Positions 11,080-39,311 of a stretch of 64,000 bases of DNA are shown piece after piece. The stretch is from Balanoglossus misakiensis (lineage: Eukaryota; Hemichordata): the NCBI GenBank assembly GCA_040954595.2, contig CM082591.2, forward strand, positions 2,790,001 through 2,854,000, given 5' to 3'. Position 1 is the stretch's first letter. Every line of letters begins with the position of its first letter. The notes under the pieces are model-generated. The model searched no databases, was not told the origin of the DNA, and saw nothing but the letters and a program-made list of their open reading frames with translations. A program made the translations under genes and the position numbers.

Positions 11080-11515
11080 GAACACATATAGATCTTACTG
11101 CAAGTTGAGACTGGATTCTTTCTTTTGGCAGGAAAAATGCCACATCAGGGACCGTAGTCAGTTCTGCTAACTTATGAAAACAAAACCCGAATTACGTAGG
11201 CCGCTACATGTTCAAATTGAGAGTGACTACTTCTTATAGTGGACATGTGATTCCGCACTTTTTTCACGTGGACACCCAAATACTATCATATAAGAATTTT
11301 ATGCGTTTCATTTCATCAACATGTGCTATGTGGTTAATTGAGAATGCACCTTATAGCTCTCGATCCAGCTCGTCGTAAATAGAAAAAAGCGACCAACTGG
11401 ACAACCATATGTGCATAGCAGATTAATCACGCGACATTCTAGTAGCCAAGCACGAAATCATAATTATCTATGTACCTCCCTGAGAACCGTACAGTTTGGC
11501 AATGGTACACTAGTT

Positions 11516-12518
11516 CCCAATTGTATTTCGTAAACTTCCGTAAGGTAACAGAGAAAGTGGGAAGAAAAATGTAGAAGAAACAGAATATTGACACAAAGGT
11601 TTGAAAACACAGAATTACACGAAATCTAGACAGTAGTTAAGACGGCAGCAGCATCATTGACTCGCATGTAAATAACATGGGCAGCGAATATAAAAGAATC
11701 TTCTCTTTTTCTTTCTGTCCATCGGGCTTCACTATCTTGTTCGCTGGTTCCCATATGGGCCTGTACGCAATGTACGCAGGCTTGGACAAAGTACTTTGGT
11801 ATAATCTGAATGAGACGTAGTTTGACAGACTAGTAATACTAGTATGACTGTAGAACACGTATAGAAAATCAGTCTATACTCCCAATCATGCGCTCTCAAA
11901 GTACATTTGTATAACACAGCCCCTCCCCTTCTGTAGTCATGGCAACGAGCTTAAAACTGTACGTTGAAATTGTTTAATTTTCTCATCGATCTCCTAATTT
12001 AGGTCAACGAACCCTAACACTGGCACTACCACCTCTGGTTGGGGGCAGTAGACACCACCACTCCGTTTAAGTCATGTCTTGATAGGTATGACACGGGTGT
12101 GACGTTTCAACCTCTGCATGCCAGGCAGAGATGGAACCTTTGATCGAATGTGACGTCATTCTAAGCAAACTTTGAAAGCGCACGAATCTGGGGATTTTCC
12201 AGCTTTCCGACGGCTTTCGCACAGTTTTGGGGGCTCCAATAGCTCTTGAAAGTATTTTTGAACTTTAATACAAGCATTTAATCGATCAATCCTGGGTTTA
12301 AAGGAACATAACAGTCTCTCAAACAGGCATACCCCCCTCGGGGACACAACACGGAACAGCCTGTATTCATGTGACCAATCAATCAAGTTGTAATGGTGCA
12401 CTCCACTAGAAATGGCGATCTGGACGTTGAAAAAATAACCCAATTAACGGGACTTTAGCTGAGACATTCTACTTCCCGTCTGGTTTTCTTGGATATTCAG
12501 TTTTTCTAAGGAACAGCC
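11516..12518. other. Intergenic region and 5' flank of MYRF
   Basis: No coding region is supported. The last 400 bp presumably hold the MYRF promoter and 5' UTR. A CCAAT sequence lies at about 12375-12379 and a full CRE palindrome at 12151-12158. No TATA box is convincing. Confidence 0.5.
12151..12158. promoter_or_regulatory. CRE-like palindrome TGACGTCA upstream of MYRF
   Basis: A perfect 8-bp CREB/ATF consensus lies about 360 bp before the MYRF start codon. Its position fits a promoter element. The same octamer also occurs elsewhere in the window (for example 44591-44598 and 45402-45409), so chance occurrence is possible. Confidence 0.35.
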
Positions 12519-29571
<17,053 letters not shown>

Positions 29572-30367
29572 CCCCCAGCACCTTGTGATGTCAAATGAGA
29601 GCAAAGCGCAAAGGTGCAACACTGGAGCTTACATTTTGTACAGCGTGTTGACAACAAATCGAAGATAAATATCCTATCGTGTGAAGTGCAATCAACTGGA
29701 TTGATAACGAATTAATGATCAAGTACAGTATCGCGTTTGTCATTTCTGATTACATCCCCGAGGAAGTGATCACGCATAGTTAACAGTTGTATATAATGTG
29801 AGAGGTTCCGGTGTTGACTTCTACAACCAATGGGTCCAGAAGCTAGGACGCCGCGGTTGAGAAGATGGATTAATTACTCGTGGAAGTAATTGAGATACTT
29901 GCACCTCCAACATCGGAAAAGATGCTTGGAATATTCCCGCACAAAGTGCTTACGTGTCTGTGATGTGGAGGGGTGCGAATGACTTTCCGAGGGAGAAAAA
30001 AGACAGAAAGTAACACTATCTGCTTGGTTTTCTTCAATGGAATTATCTGTTACATATATTTGTTGAAATCTCAATCTATTGTGGTCTGTGTTGTGGTGGC
30101 AGAAATGGAGTACTTGACTTTGGGAAGTCAATTGAACTTGAGACTTGTACAAAATTCGCTGTGTACACTAAATCCCCTTAAGGGAATTTTGTTTCAGATT
30201 TTCTTGGACTTATCTTATTTTTGGCAGCCGGCTTCTTATGTTACAAACAGCTCATATTGCTTTCGCTGTTGTTATTTCGCATAAATCATGAAAAAAACAT
30301 AAAGACAAGCATTATACACAGTCAGCAAGAAATCAATGTTGATATCTGCTTGTCATCCCTCGTTCAC

Positions 30368-30373
30368 AATAAA
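30368..30373 (+). terminator. Possible proximal MYRF polyadenylation signal
   Basis: AATAAA about 800 bp after the stop codon. Confidence 0.4.
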
Positions 30374-31245
30374 CAAACCAAAATCAAACATTTTGCTCAA
30401 GGGTGAGGGTAAATTAAAAAAGAAAAGTCGGCATTTTATCTAGTGTCTACTCAGTGTTTTATATTTAAATATATCTTTATGTTTATTGTGTTCTTTTAAT
30501 TTTTTGTGCATTTCTGCTTTGAAAGACTTATGCAGAAATGCAAAGTGAACGTACTGTGGACCATCTGATCAGTGAAATACAAATTATATACCTCTTGATT
30601 CAGAGAATCAACAAGGAGAAAAAAATGAAAAGTCAAATGTAATGATTCCCTCTTTATATATAGTATTATATTAAATATAACTATAAACAGTATTTTAACA
30701 GATAAGACACCCAGTAACCAGAGATAGCCCTGTGTAAAGTTTTTATTCAATTTTATTCAAGCGAGACTTTTGTGCTCGTAAAGCATGGCTAATGAGCTTC
30801 AAAAATAACGAAAAAATTGTATGTATTTTATCCCGAACTAATGCATCTTGAAGTGAACTTGCATAAGAAATGCTATACCTGGTGTAAATATTAAAATGCA
30901 GCTAATAATGTGTCCGCTGTTGAGAAACCTTGATGTTCTATCATAAATTTGCATTTAGGAATGCATTTTTAAAGCTCCATTACTTAGACTGTTTCTCTTC
31001 ATTATGCACAGTGTATGTTTCTTGACTCGCTGAGTTCAGATTATAATCACAGTATGTTATCAGAAAATTGGAAATTTCTCCATGTACATGTGTAATTCTA
31101 ATAACGGTTTATTTGTCGTAATTGTGTTTTGTACACTTTTATATAATACATGTACAACATAATCATATGAGGAATGAGCGAGAGAACATTTTGTTTCGCC
31201 AACTATGTATATTTTTTCCCGACTTTTAACATTCGTTTGACGTTC

Positions 31246-31251
31246 AATAAA
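31246..31251 (+). terminator. Possible distal MYRF polyadenylation signal
   Basis: AATAAA followed by a GT-rich stretch (ATGTTCTGTC), about 1.7 kb after the stop codon. The downstream context is better than at the proximal candidate. Confidence 0.45.
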
Positions 31252-31862
31252 ATGTTCTGTCAGAATTGTATTTTTTTCTGGAGTATAAATATTGTAGGTT
31301 CCATTTTAATGTGGTAATAGAAGCTGCTGGTATGTATGATGTTGATATTTTACAATGTTATCAGGTTGCTATGTTATTGGTTGTAACAGGGGCCAGACCT
31401 TACAAACTGGAATTTTGCAAGACGTCGTGTAATTTCGATGAACTTTGCTCACTTGTGAACACTCTTACATGTGCAAATAAGATAAGGAAACACCCTTCAC
31501 CTATTTTGTTGTTGATGACTGGACCCATTGTAAACAGCTGTATAGATTTGGCATTTCTTATGTATAAACTAGCCTAGGACTTTGGCAGGTGTGCAAGTGG
31601 GTGGGGAATAGGGAGTAGGTAGGTAGTAAGTATACTTGTGCGGCTATGCAGCTGGTTGGTTGATTTGGCTTGGGGTATGGGGGAGTGGTTTAAGGTGATT
31701 GACAGGTTCGTCCGACAGAATTGATGGTATGCAAACTGTGCCTGAATTTACAGTCATGATTAGATCTCATGCACAGACATAAATGAGAAAGTGTGACCAG
31801 AAGTCGATCAGAATCTAGTTATAGCGTCTATACGTGTGTGTTTGGTAGTAATCTCAGTTGGC

Positions 31863-32512
31863 ATGGCAACCTTGGGCATCCCCCCTCCAGATGGCGGCTA
31901 TGGCTGGGCGATTGTCTTTGCTGGTTTCTTGGCGTACTCTTTGTTCGGTGGCACTGGAATGGCGTTTGGTGTTTTGTTTGTTGCCTTTCTTGATGCGTTT
32001 GGGGCAAGCAAGGCTGAGACAGGTTAGACAAGATGGCGGAGCCATATTCAAAGGGGGGAGGGGTTGATCTTGTTCTTTGTATCAATGCATGTCTACATTG
32101 TATACAGATCTACTCACCAAATATGGTGGGTTTATACAAGAATCATGATTTTGATCCTGCAAGTGACGGTTTGGAGACTTGGTGCATGTTGTTAGGCGTG
32201 AATGTTGCATGCAAATGTTTGCTGGGTAGGGGCCTATGTGTACATGGACATGTATCTCTAAAATGACTTCTTTGGCTTTCTGACTTTGTTACAGCATGGA
32301 TAGGGTCTATTTCTATGGGAGCTGGTGTCATTTTCAACTTCCTGGCTTTAGCTCTGCTCAAGAAGTACGAACACAGAACTGTTATGATGATGGGCGGCAT
32401 TGTGTATGCTACCGGTTTACTTTCAAGTGCCTTTACGACCAGGATTGGACAAATATATTTCACCTATGGAATCCTTGGCAGTAAGTTTCTCGAGTGTATG
32501 TATGTATGTAAT

Positions 32513-32543
<31 letters not shown>

Positions 32544-34422
32544 TATCTCTCTGTCTTACATTATGTTTGTTTTTCTTTTAAAACAAGGTATCGGGACGTG
32601 GCTGATCATCTTGTCTGTAATGGAGATGGTCCCCAGATACTTCAGGAAGCGTCTTCCTTTGGCAATGGGCTTCATATTGGCCGGGGGTGGCGTTGGACAG
32701 GGTGTGATGTCTGTAACGATACCGCATCTCTTGGATGCCTACGGTTGGCGAGGCACTCTAATTATATTGGCAGCAGTCAATCTGAACCTGTGCGTTGCCG
32801 CTTCATTGTTTAGACCGGTTACTCAAGACAGACCAGGTGCGAAGGAGGACCCCGATGAAGTTACAGAAGGCGTCAATAACTCCTTGCGCGACCAAAGAGG
32901 AATTGGACATAATCTATCCACAACCTCGCAAGATATTAGTTCTGTAGACAAAGAAAAAGATAGTCGCGGGACAGAGAAGGGAAATAATCGCTCATTTCTT
33001 GAGAATATCAAAGCTCTATCGCCTGATTGGTCACTGTGCTGTTGTCTCCCGTTTGTCTTAATAGCCATCTGTGGATTGTTTCGTTCAGCCGGAATGGTTT
33101 CAGTTGTTTCTCACTCAGTAAGTACATGTGGTCCATTTTGACATAATCTAATATTTAGGTCTATTGTTATATACACTAAATTCGATATCATTCTTAGCGC
33201 CCATCTTGGTCTATTTGAGCTGTTGTACTTATATATCACATACAATTTACATTTGTATATGCATAATCATTGCAATTATCTGACTTGGAACATCTGGGGT
33301 TGTGCCTGTCAATCCACGCGAGCATATTCAGTTAACGTTTGGTATGATTTGTGTTTGTAATACCACATCCAAGAATAACGTATTTGAAAAAGTGCATGCA
33401 CGCTATGCTTGTCGTTGTGCAGGTCAAACGAGGAATGGAATACGGCATCGCCAATAGCCAGATCTTGCCAAGTGTGCTGGGTATAACGCAAGCAGTTGGA
33501 CCGGTTTTCTGGGGCTTCTTTGGTGTGAGGGTCAGAAAGATTAAACCGATTATTACACTTGGTGCAACCTCGGCAGCTGCTGGGATTATATGCTTCGCTA
33601 GCATATTTATGACAACATACGCAGGTTCGAGATTTAAATGGACTTAATGTCCCTGAGACTTTCCCCGTTCCTTGGTGTAGCCTATGTCCAAAGAAATAGC
33701 GCTTTTGGCAAATTACCGGTACACTTTCAACCAGGGCAGTTTACACGCCTTATCTCAAATGAGAATGACCCTTGACTCTGCGATAATGTTCCCCACGATT
33801 TGTATCTTCAGGCCAGATAATTTATATGGTGCTGTTTGGTACTTGCATGGCGTGCATTGTACCCATGCATGCTGTAACCATACAACTGATGTTAGACGAG
33901 CAGCGCATGGGCAGTGGTTTGATGTTCGGTTCTCAGGCGATTGGTATAGGCATGCTTCTAGGACCTCCCTTTATTGGTGAGTTTCTCTGTGACGAGATGT
34001 CCTAAAACATCCACGTGGTGTAGCAGACTTACACTATCTGAACAATGTACTTCACCATCTGATGCTTTCTAGGAATACTTGAGTTTGTTACATATTTGTA
34101 TCTAGTTGAAAGGGCAGACAATGTGGACGGTTGCTAGCAACACCTGTACCGAGCTTTGGAGACAAATGATACTATATCCTATTGCCTAGAGGTCTTTACT
34201 TTTGTTTTTAATTTCCTAACAGGCTGGATCCGTGATGTCCAAGGCCACTACGATGGAGCGTTTTGTGTCATCGGGGCGATGTTTATAGCCACGTCCGTGT
34301 GTGTCTTTCTCGCAGCAGCGGCAGATAAGTACACAAGGAAGAAAGGCAGATATAATGTTGATGTCGTAATGTCGGAGGCGGTTGTTACTTTGAAAGAGGA
34401 CAAAAGTGAGAAAGTAATATAA
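31863..34422 (+). CDS. Monocarboxylate-transporter-like MFS protein (SLC16 family)
   Basis: Six coding exons: 31863-32022, 32295-32480, 32588-33117, 33423-33624, 33812-33976, 34223-34422. All join in frame to 480 residues, the usual MCT size. The N terminus carries the diagnostic (D)GGYGWAIVFAGF motif of the first transmembrane helix. Hydrophobic segments consistent with two six-helix bundles are separated by a hydrophilic loop of about 80 residues (rich in Asp, Glu, Ser and Arg, about residues 205-275). The C terminus is short and charged. Family knowledge: proton-coupled or facilitated transport of lactate, pyruvate, ketone bodies, aromatic amino acids or thyroid hormone across the plasma membrane. 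The substrate cannot be read from the sequence. The ATG at 31863 is the first in frame after an acceptor-like site. Confidence 0.9.
32511..32549. repeat. (TGTC/CGTC)n microsatellite in transporter intron 2
   Basis: Tandem CTGT and CCGT tetranucleotides directly after exon 2. Confidence 0.85.
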
Positions 34423-35234
34423 AGCCCCTTCTCGTTCATATATGCCTTTTGCAAGTCACGTTTGTCTGGCTACCATTGGTAACTAGGTGATCAGAACGAT
34501 TTTGATAAGCGACGCAGCAGGAATACGTCTAGTATTACAAATATTTGACAACTTGTACACTTAAGGAGACAGATTTGACAACAATATTTTGATGGCTTCG
34601 GGGGAGAGGTCAAGCAATTGACCAGACTGAAATTTATGATTGACCTAATCGATATGCATAGTTGACCTGACTGAAACATAAACATACGGTCGATATAGCT
34701 TTGTTAGATTTTGCTGCCTTGTTGCAAACTGGTGTGACCGTCTCTTGTTTCACGTCATTGCTTGAGAAAAAACACGCAAGCTTGAATGTAGAAAGTGTTT
34801 ATGTAAAATGGCAAACGCACATGCCGAGTTAACAATAGCATCACAAAATCAAACTAATTACATTATATTTAAAATACAACAATACACACTATTAGGAAAA
34901 TATAAAAACGGCCGCATTAAAATAAGTTACTGGTTAATAACCCGCCACCATTGATGAAAACTGAGATGTGACCGGATGTGACGTTACACTGACACACCAG
35001 TGGAACAAAGAGGGCGGGCTACCCAAAGCTTGTCTTCCGGTGTTGGGTGGTACATGTCAATGAAAGGAAGTCCGAAAGCATGTGAAAACGGAGTGAGTAT
35101 GATTCTTGAAGACATTGTTCCCCAGTGAGTCGATTTGCCCCCTGAAACGTGAAATTCACAAAAGCAGAAACCAAGGAGAGCCAGTCCAACACTCTCGTCT
35201 TCGGCGCGGCGTCATTCTAGTGACATCCATGAAC
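34423..35234. other. Convergent intergenic region (two 3' ends)
   Basis: The region lies between the stop codons of the + strand transporter and the - strand multidomain lectin. ATTAAA at 34916-34921 could serve the transporter. No clear AATAAA is seen for the - strand gene. Confidence 0.4.
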
Positions 35235-37485
35235 TTACAATGGCGGCGGCTTTTCTGAAGATGAGGAAAGAGAGAACTTGTTACAAAAATCTCTAACAAG
35301 CTCAAATTGAAAGCAAGATGATGCAGCCATAAATGATCGCCAAGTACAGTACAGAACAGTACAGTACAGCAGGAAAAGCAACCCCATAATGACTTACCAT
35401 AGCAGAGAGACTCGTCTTCTCCGTCTGGACAATCATTCACATCGTCACAAAACTTGTCAGACGGAAGGCACGTTCCATCACTACACGCGTAATCCGGGTA
35501 ACAGGGACCTGTGTGAAGACAAATAGTGACGTCAGTCATCCTGTCATTTGTATTGTCTAAATCCATGGCCTCTTAACCTGGCAACAGTAAATTCTTTTCT
35601 GGGAGCGGAAATAGATGGCTGTGGTTCGAGAGAATAGTAATTTGAAACAAGAGCGTCGCCCTCCATGTACTCACAGTTGATCTCGTCACTGGCATCCCCG
35701 CAGTCGTTATAAAAATCGCACTCTTGATCACGTGACACGCAGTTACCGTTATCGCATGTATAATCCGGAATGCATGGAGCTGAAAACAATAAGATTTACA
35801 TCATATTATCAGTTTTTTAAGTTTGGATGTTTAGCTCGCCATCCGCCCCTTTTTGATAAAGTTCTGCGTTGCTATACGTTTCCCTGTAGGTTTGTCTGAT
35901 GCAAATAGCCCCCGTGACCATTGTTAGTGAATGACCGACTTTAAGGATTAGAAGCCATTTTCATGACCCATATGTGACCTTTGCATCCTGGAGAAGTTTG
36001 TAAATTCAACTCACATGCATATTGGCAAACGGATTTGAGAGTCGTATTGCAGTCATCGTCGTTCCATTCCAATGATGGCCTGTGAAAAAAATTCAAAAGA
36101 AAATTGTTCTTTGATAATTAGGCAGCTTAGTGCGAAAATCTGCCACTGTGCACGACGTGTCAACAAGATTTAAAGGCCCATGCTTGTTGACGTGGGCGTT
36201 TCCAAATATATAAACAATATACTTTTTGTCAGTGCACGGAACTGTTTACTAAGAAACAACAGCGGTAGAATATGCCCCTTTAACGACTGGCAATGACTAT
36301 AATAGGATTGGGGACTTACACAATCTGACCACAGTCCTCCACTCCATCATTATCATTGGGCTCGCCGTCTTTCCAGTATGTGAAGCTGATGGGGCTACCG
36401 TCTTCGTATACCCATATTCCTTCTTCAGTAATATCATTTAAGCCAAACCATATTTTGCCTATTAGAGGTTAAACGTGGCAGACTTGTATAAAAGTTAACT
36501 TTTGATGTAAAAGGCGAATATATTGTTGTATGCTTTGTAACCAGACTCTGGTTACAAAGGTTTACAGATTCAGTCGTGTGCGGGCGCCCGTACAGGTGCC
36601 GGAGCGCCCTCACACGACTGGATCTTGGAATCTTTCAGTCTTATGAGATTGTAAGGGAATGAAAACTACCTCGCAGCCCTTTTTTCCAATCTATGTGACG
36701 ATATCTGTTGTATTCGACATCGGTATGGAATTCCGCCAAAGTGGCACCGTGAGAGGCACATTGTGCAGCCGCATCATGCCAATGTAACCTGGTGCTAGTA
36801 ATAATATATTTGTATGTATCTGCAATGAAAAAAGTACATATGTTGTAAATAATGATTAATGAAGACATTGTTGTAATATACCTTCGATTTTATCATACAT
36901 ACATACACACATACATAGTACATAATATATACATATACACTGTACTTACTTCGACACAGTCTGTTTGGCTCAAAACTTTGGCAGGAGGCGACTCTGCTTG
37001 TACTGTTGGATGCGTCATACCAATACCAATTGGCCCCGGCAGCCGGATTCACCTCCCAACAAATCATGTCGTACTCCTCGCAAGTAGAAAGCGACAAATT
37101 CAACGTCAGGAGGGTACCGTTAAATACCACTGAGGTAGACGGTCCAACTGTGTTTTCCTCACTTTCCGTTGCCGTGACGACGGCATCCACCAGCGGGGTT
37201 GTTCCCTCTGGGTTGAAAGGCGTGCCCCGACTAACTGAAGCAGTGATGCGGAATAGCTCCTGGTTGTTGCCAACGATTTTACCGGTGTTGACATTGCCCG
37301 TCTCCAGGGTGAAAGAGAAATTGTAGGTTCGGGTGATTCCCATGATTAAATAGAATTGTTCAGAGTCGTGGTTTATCATCGCTGTTGGTTTATCGACGCT
37401 GACTGAAAATAAGAAAGGAGGTGTTCGATAGGTTGATAACAGTCGTAACGCCAATATTCATTCATTCTTCCATCCATCCATCCAT

Positions 37486-37518
<33 letters not shown>

Positions 37519-39311
37519 AATCAATCAATCCATCCATCCATTCACCCACTCATTCATTCTAAGTCAGTCAGTCAGTCAGTCAGTCACCCATCAACCCGTC
37601 CACTCCTGAGCTCACTGACCACTAGCCCCGGTCACTTGCACCAAATACCTTTGCACTGGTCCAAAGGAGTACACGCTGTGGACCTGTCATTTTCATCCCA
37701 CACCCAGTTGCTGCCGTTAGCCGGCATCACGTCTACGCACGCGTGGCTGTATTCATGGCAACCGAGGTTGAACAGGTCGTAGTCTGAATACACGATGGCC
37801 ACGTCTCCAGTCGAACACTGCGGGCATACTTGCACAGCGCGGTTGTCCGTTGCGAACGCCTCCACCTTTACAGACGCGGATGCGCCACCTATACTGTTGG
37901 CGATGTACATTCGGAAATCAAAGAGAGCATTGATGTCGCCCGCAAACGACGCAGTATGTGTTCCCATGGCGATGTCGACATTCAAGTGAAATGCAACTGT
38001 TCTGCCCATGTGTACCACCAGCGGTTGGTTGTCCATTTTACCCAGAGTAATGGTACCGCTCAGCTGATCTTAAATTAACAGCACAATCAGAAATATATAA
38101 AACAGATATTTCTACAGAAAGTTAACAGACGCGGCTTATTAACAACATTCGATCGAATAATCAAGTAGGAATTGAACTCAGAAGATAAACACTTACTTTT
38201 ACACGTCTGTATTGGTATGCAAATCGTTTCCTCATTAGAGTCCACCTGTGCTGTGGCGGAATTGGCTGAGATGTCCAAACAGAGATTCCGTCCTTCACTG
38301 CAGGACAAACCACTCAGGTCAACTATCACACCAACGTCTGGAATAGTAATCGGTGCGCTACCAATCGATATGTTCACCAAAGAACTCGGAACCAAGACAG
38401 TGGAATATATTCCAAGCCTGGTGCCATCTTGGTCTGTTATATACGATGTCATATTAAATAAGTCGTCAGCCCGTGCGGAAATGACATCACCCGTGGTTTC
38501 CATGTGTATAGTAACGTTAAGTTTGAGATCTTGCATGGACCCCATGATAACTTCGATGTCGCCGCCACCAGCCCACGTTAACGAAGCATTGCCCCATGCA
38601 ATGCTCGTACCATCTTGCAGTTTTCCATGTTCTTATAAATACAAATAAATAACACATTAATTATACGATGGTCAGCTGAAACTCGCGATCGTCTCTCGAT
38701 AAGCTCGTTTACATGATATACTTTTCGTTCCTAAACTCACATGGGTTTTAAAAGTTGTATGTAGTGATTAAAATAAATGTACCTGCAATTTCGGTGTTTG
38801 GTCTGCAAACTGAAATAAAAATAAAAAGATAGGTGGACACAATTATTCACAATTAAAATGCACATATATTGATTTGATTTGACTTTTGGGGGCGATGATA
38901 TTTTCATGAACCTTCAATTGCATTCAATTTCTAGTGTTTGATTTTCATAAATTACTGTACATGGATACTTACATTTATAAATCAAACCACTCAGCAAAGC
39001 CAGCGATGCCAACGCACCAATCAGAAAGAATATGGCGAGACGTCTTTTCGACTCTCTTCGTCTCTTTGTTTGAATTTCGTCCTTACTGTCCTGTACGAAT
39101 AAATGAAATGAGTCGGAGGGTGTGTGTTTATGTGTGTATATGAACTATATATGTATGTGTGAATGTGAGAGAGAGAGAGAGCACATGCACATGATACATG
39201 CACATGATAGAGTGTAGGACTATGTACGTTTGCGCAGTTATTTCATATGGCAATTACAAACACTAAATTCGTCCTACGTACCAACATCGAACTGGGGACT
39301 ACCTCAGCCAT
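35235..39311 (-). CDS. Type II membrane protein: three Cys modules, C-type lectin domain, two LDLa domains
   Basis: Twelve coding exons on the - strand: 39282-39311, 38973-39090, 38783-38809, 38197-38631, 37649-38068, 36950-37402, 36670-36819, 36320-36458, 36015-36079, 35675-35779, 35398-35508, 35235-35254. They join in frame to 690 residues. Short basic cytoplasmic tail (KRRRESKRR), one membrane segment (about 28-48), then three consecutive modules of about 140-150 residues, each in one phase 1-1 exon and each ending C-x6-C-x(19-25)-C-x(5-8)-C. I do not recognise this module. A C-type lectin domain follows (about 495-612; WFGLND, EPN, WNDDDC), with the EPN motif suggesting Ca-dependent mannose-type binding. 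Two LDL-receptor class A repeats follow ([26 protein letters not shown]), then a short tail EKPPPL. Inferred role: cell-surface pattern-recognition or adhesion receptor. Confidence 0.87.
36169..36283. mobile_element. 115-bp MITE-like element with TTAA ends
   Basis: The left end TTAAAGGCCCATGCTTG and the inverted right end TTAAAGGGGCATATTCT share 12 of the first 13 or so positions apart from the central CC/GG. TTAA borders both sides. It lies in an intron of the - strand lectin gene. Confidence 0.5.
36533..36559. repeat. Perfect 27-bp palindrome
   Basis: Arms ctttgtaaccaga and tctggttacaaag are perfect inverted repeats of 13 bp around a single central C. It is intronic in the - strand lectin gene. 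Confidence 0.9.
36571..36620. repeat. GC-rich inverted repeat beside the palindrome
   Basis: Arms cagtcgtgtgcgggcgc and gcgccctcacacgactg pair at 16 of 17 positions with a 16-nt spacer. It starts 11 bp after the 27-bp palindrome; together they could form two adjacent hairpins. Confidence 0.85.
37470..37586. repeat. (CCAT)n and (GTCA)n microsatellites
   Basis: Tandem CCAT from about 37470 to 37540 with variants, followed by a (GTCA)n tract at 37562-37586. Intronic in the - strand multidomain lectin gene. Confidence 0.93.

Larger units (their letters stand above)
7270..11515 (+). repeat. Tandem segmental duplication unit (copy B unit)
   Basis: Exon order, splice phases, intron sequence, 3' UTR, poly(A) signal and about 400 bp of downstream DNA are collinear with 1-6845. 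The left border of the first unit is outside the window. Confidence 0.85.
29572..31862 (+). other. MYRF 3' UTR and intergenic region before the transporter gene
   Basis: No coding region is supported. It is AT-rich. Two AATAAA hexamers on the + strand (30368-30373 and 31246-31251) give alternative 3' UTR lengths of about 0.8 and 1.7 kb. An acceptor-like GTAATCTCAG just before 31858 suggests the transporter has an upstream non-coding exon in or near this stretch. Confidence 0.5.
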
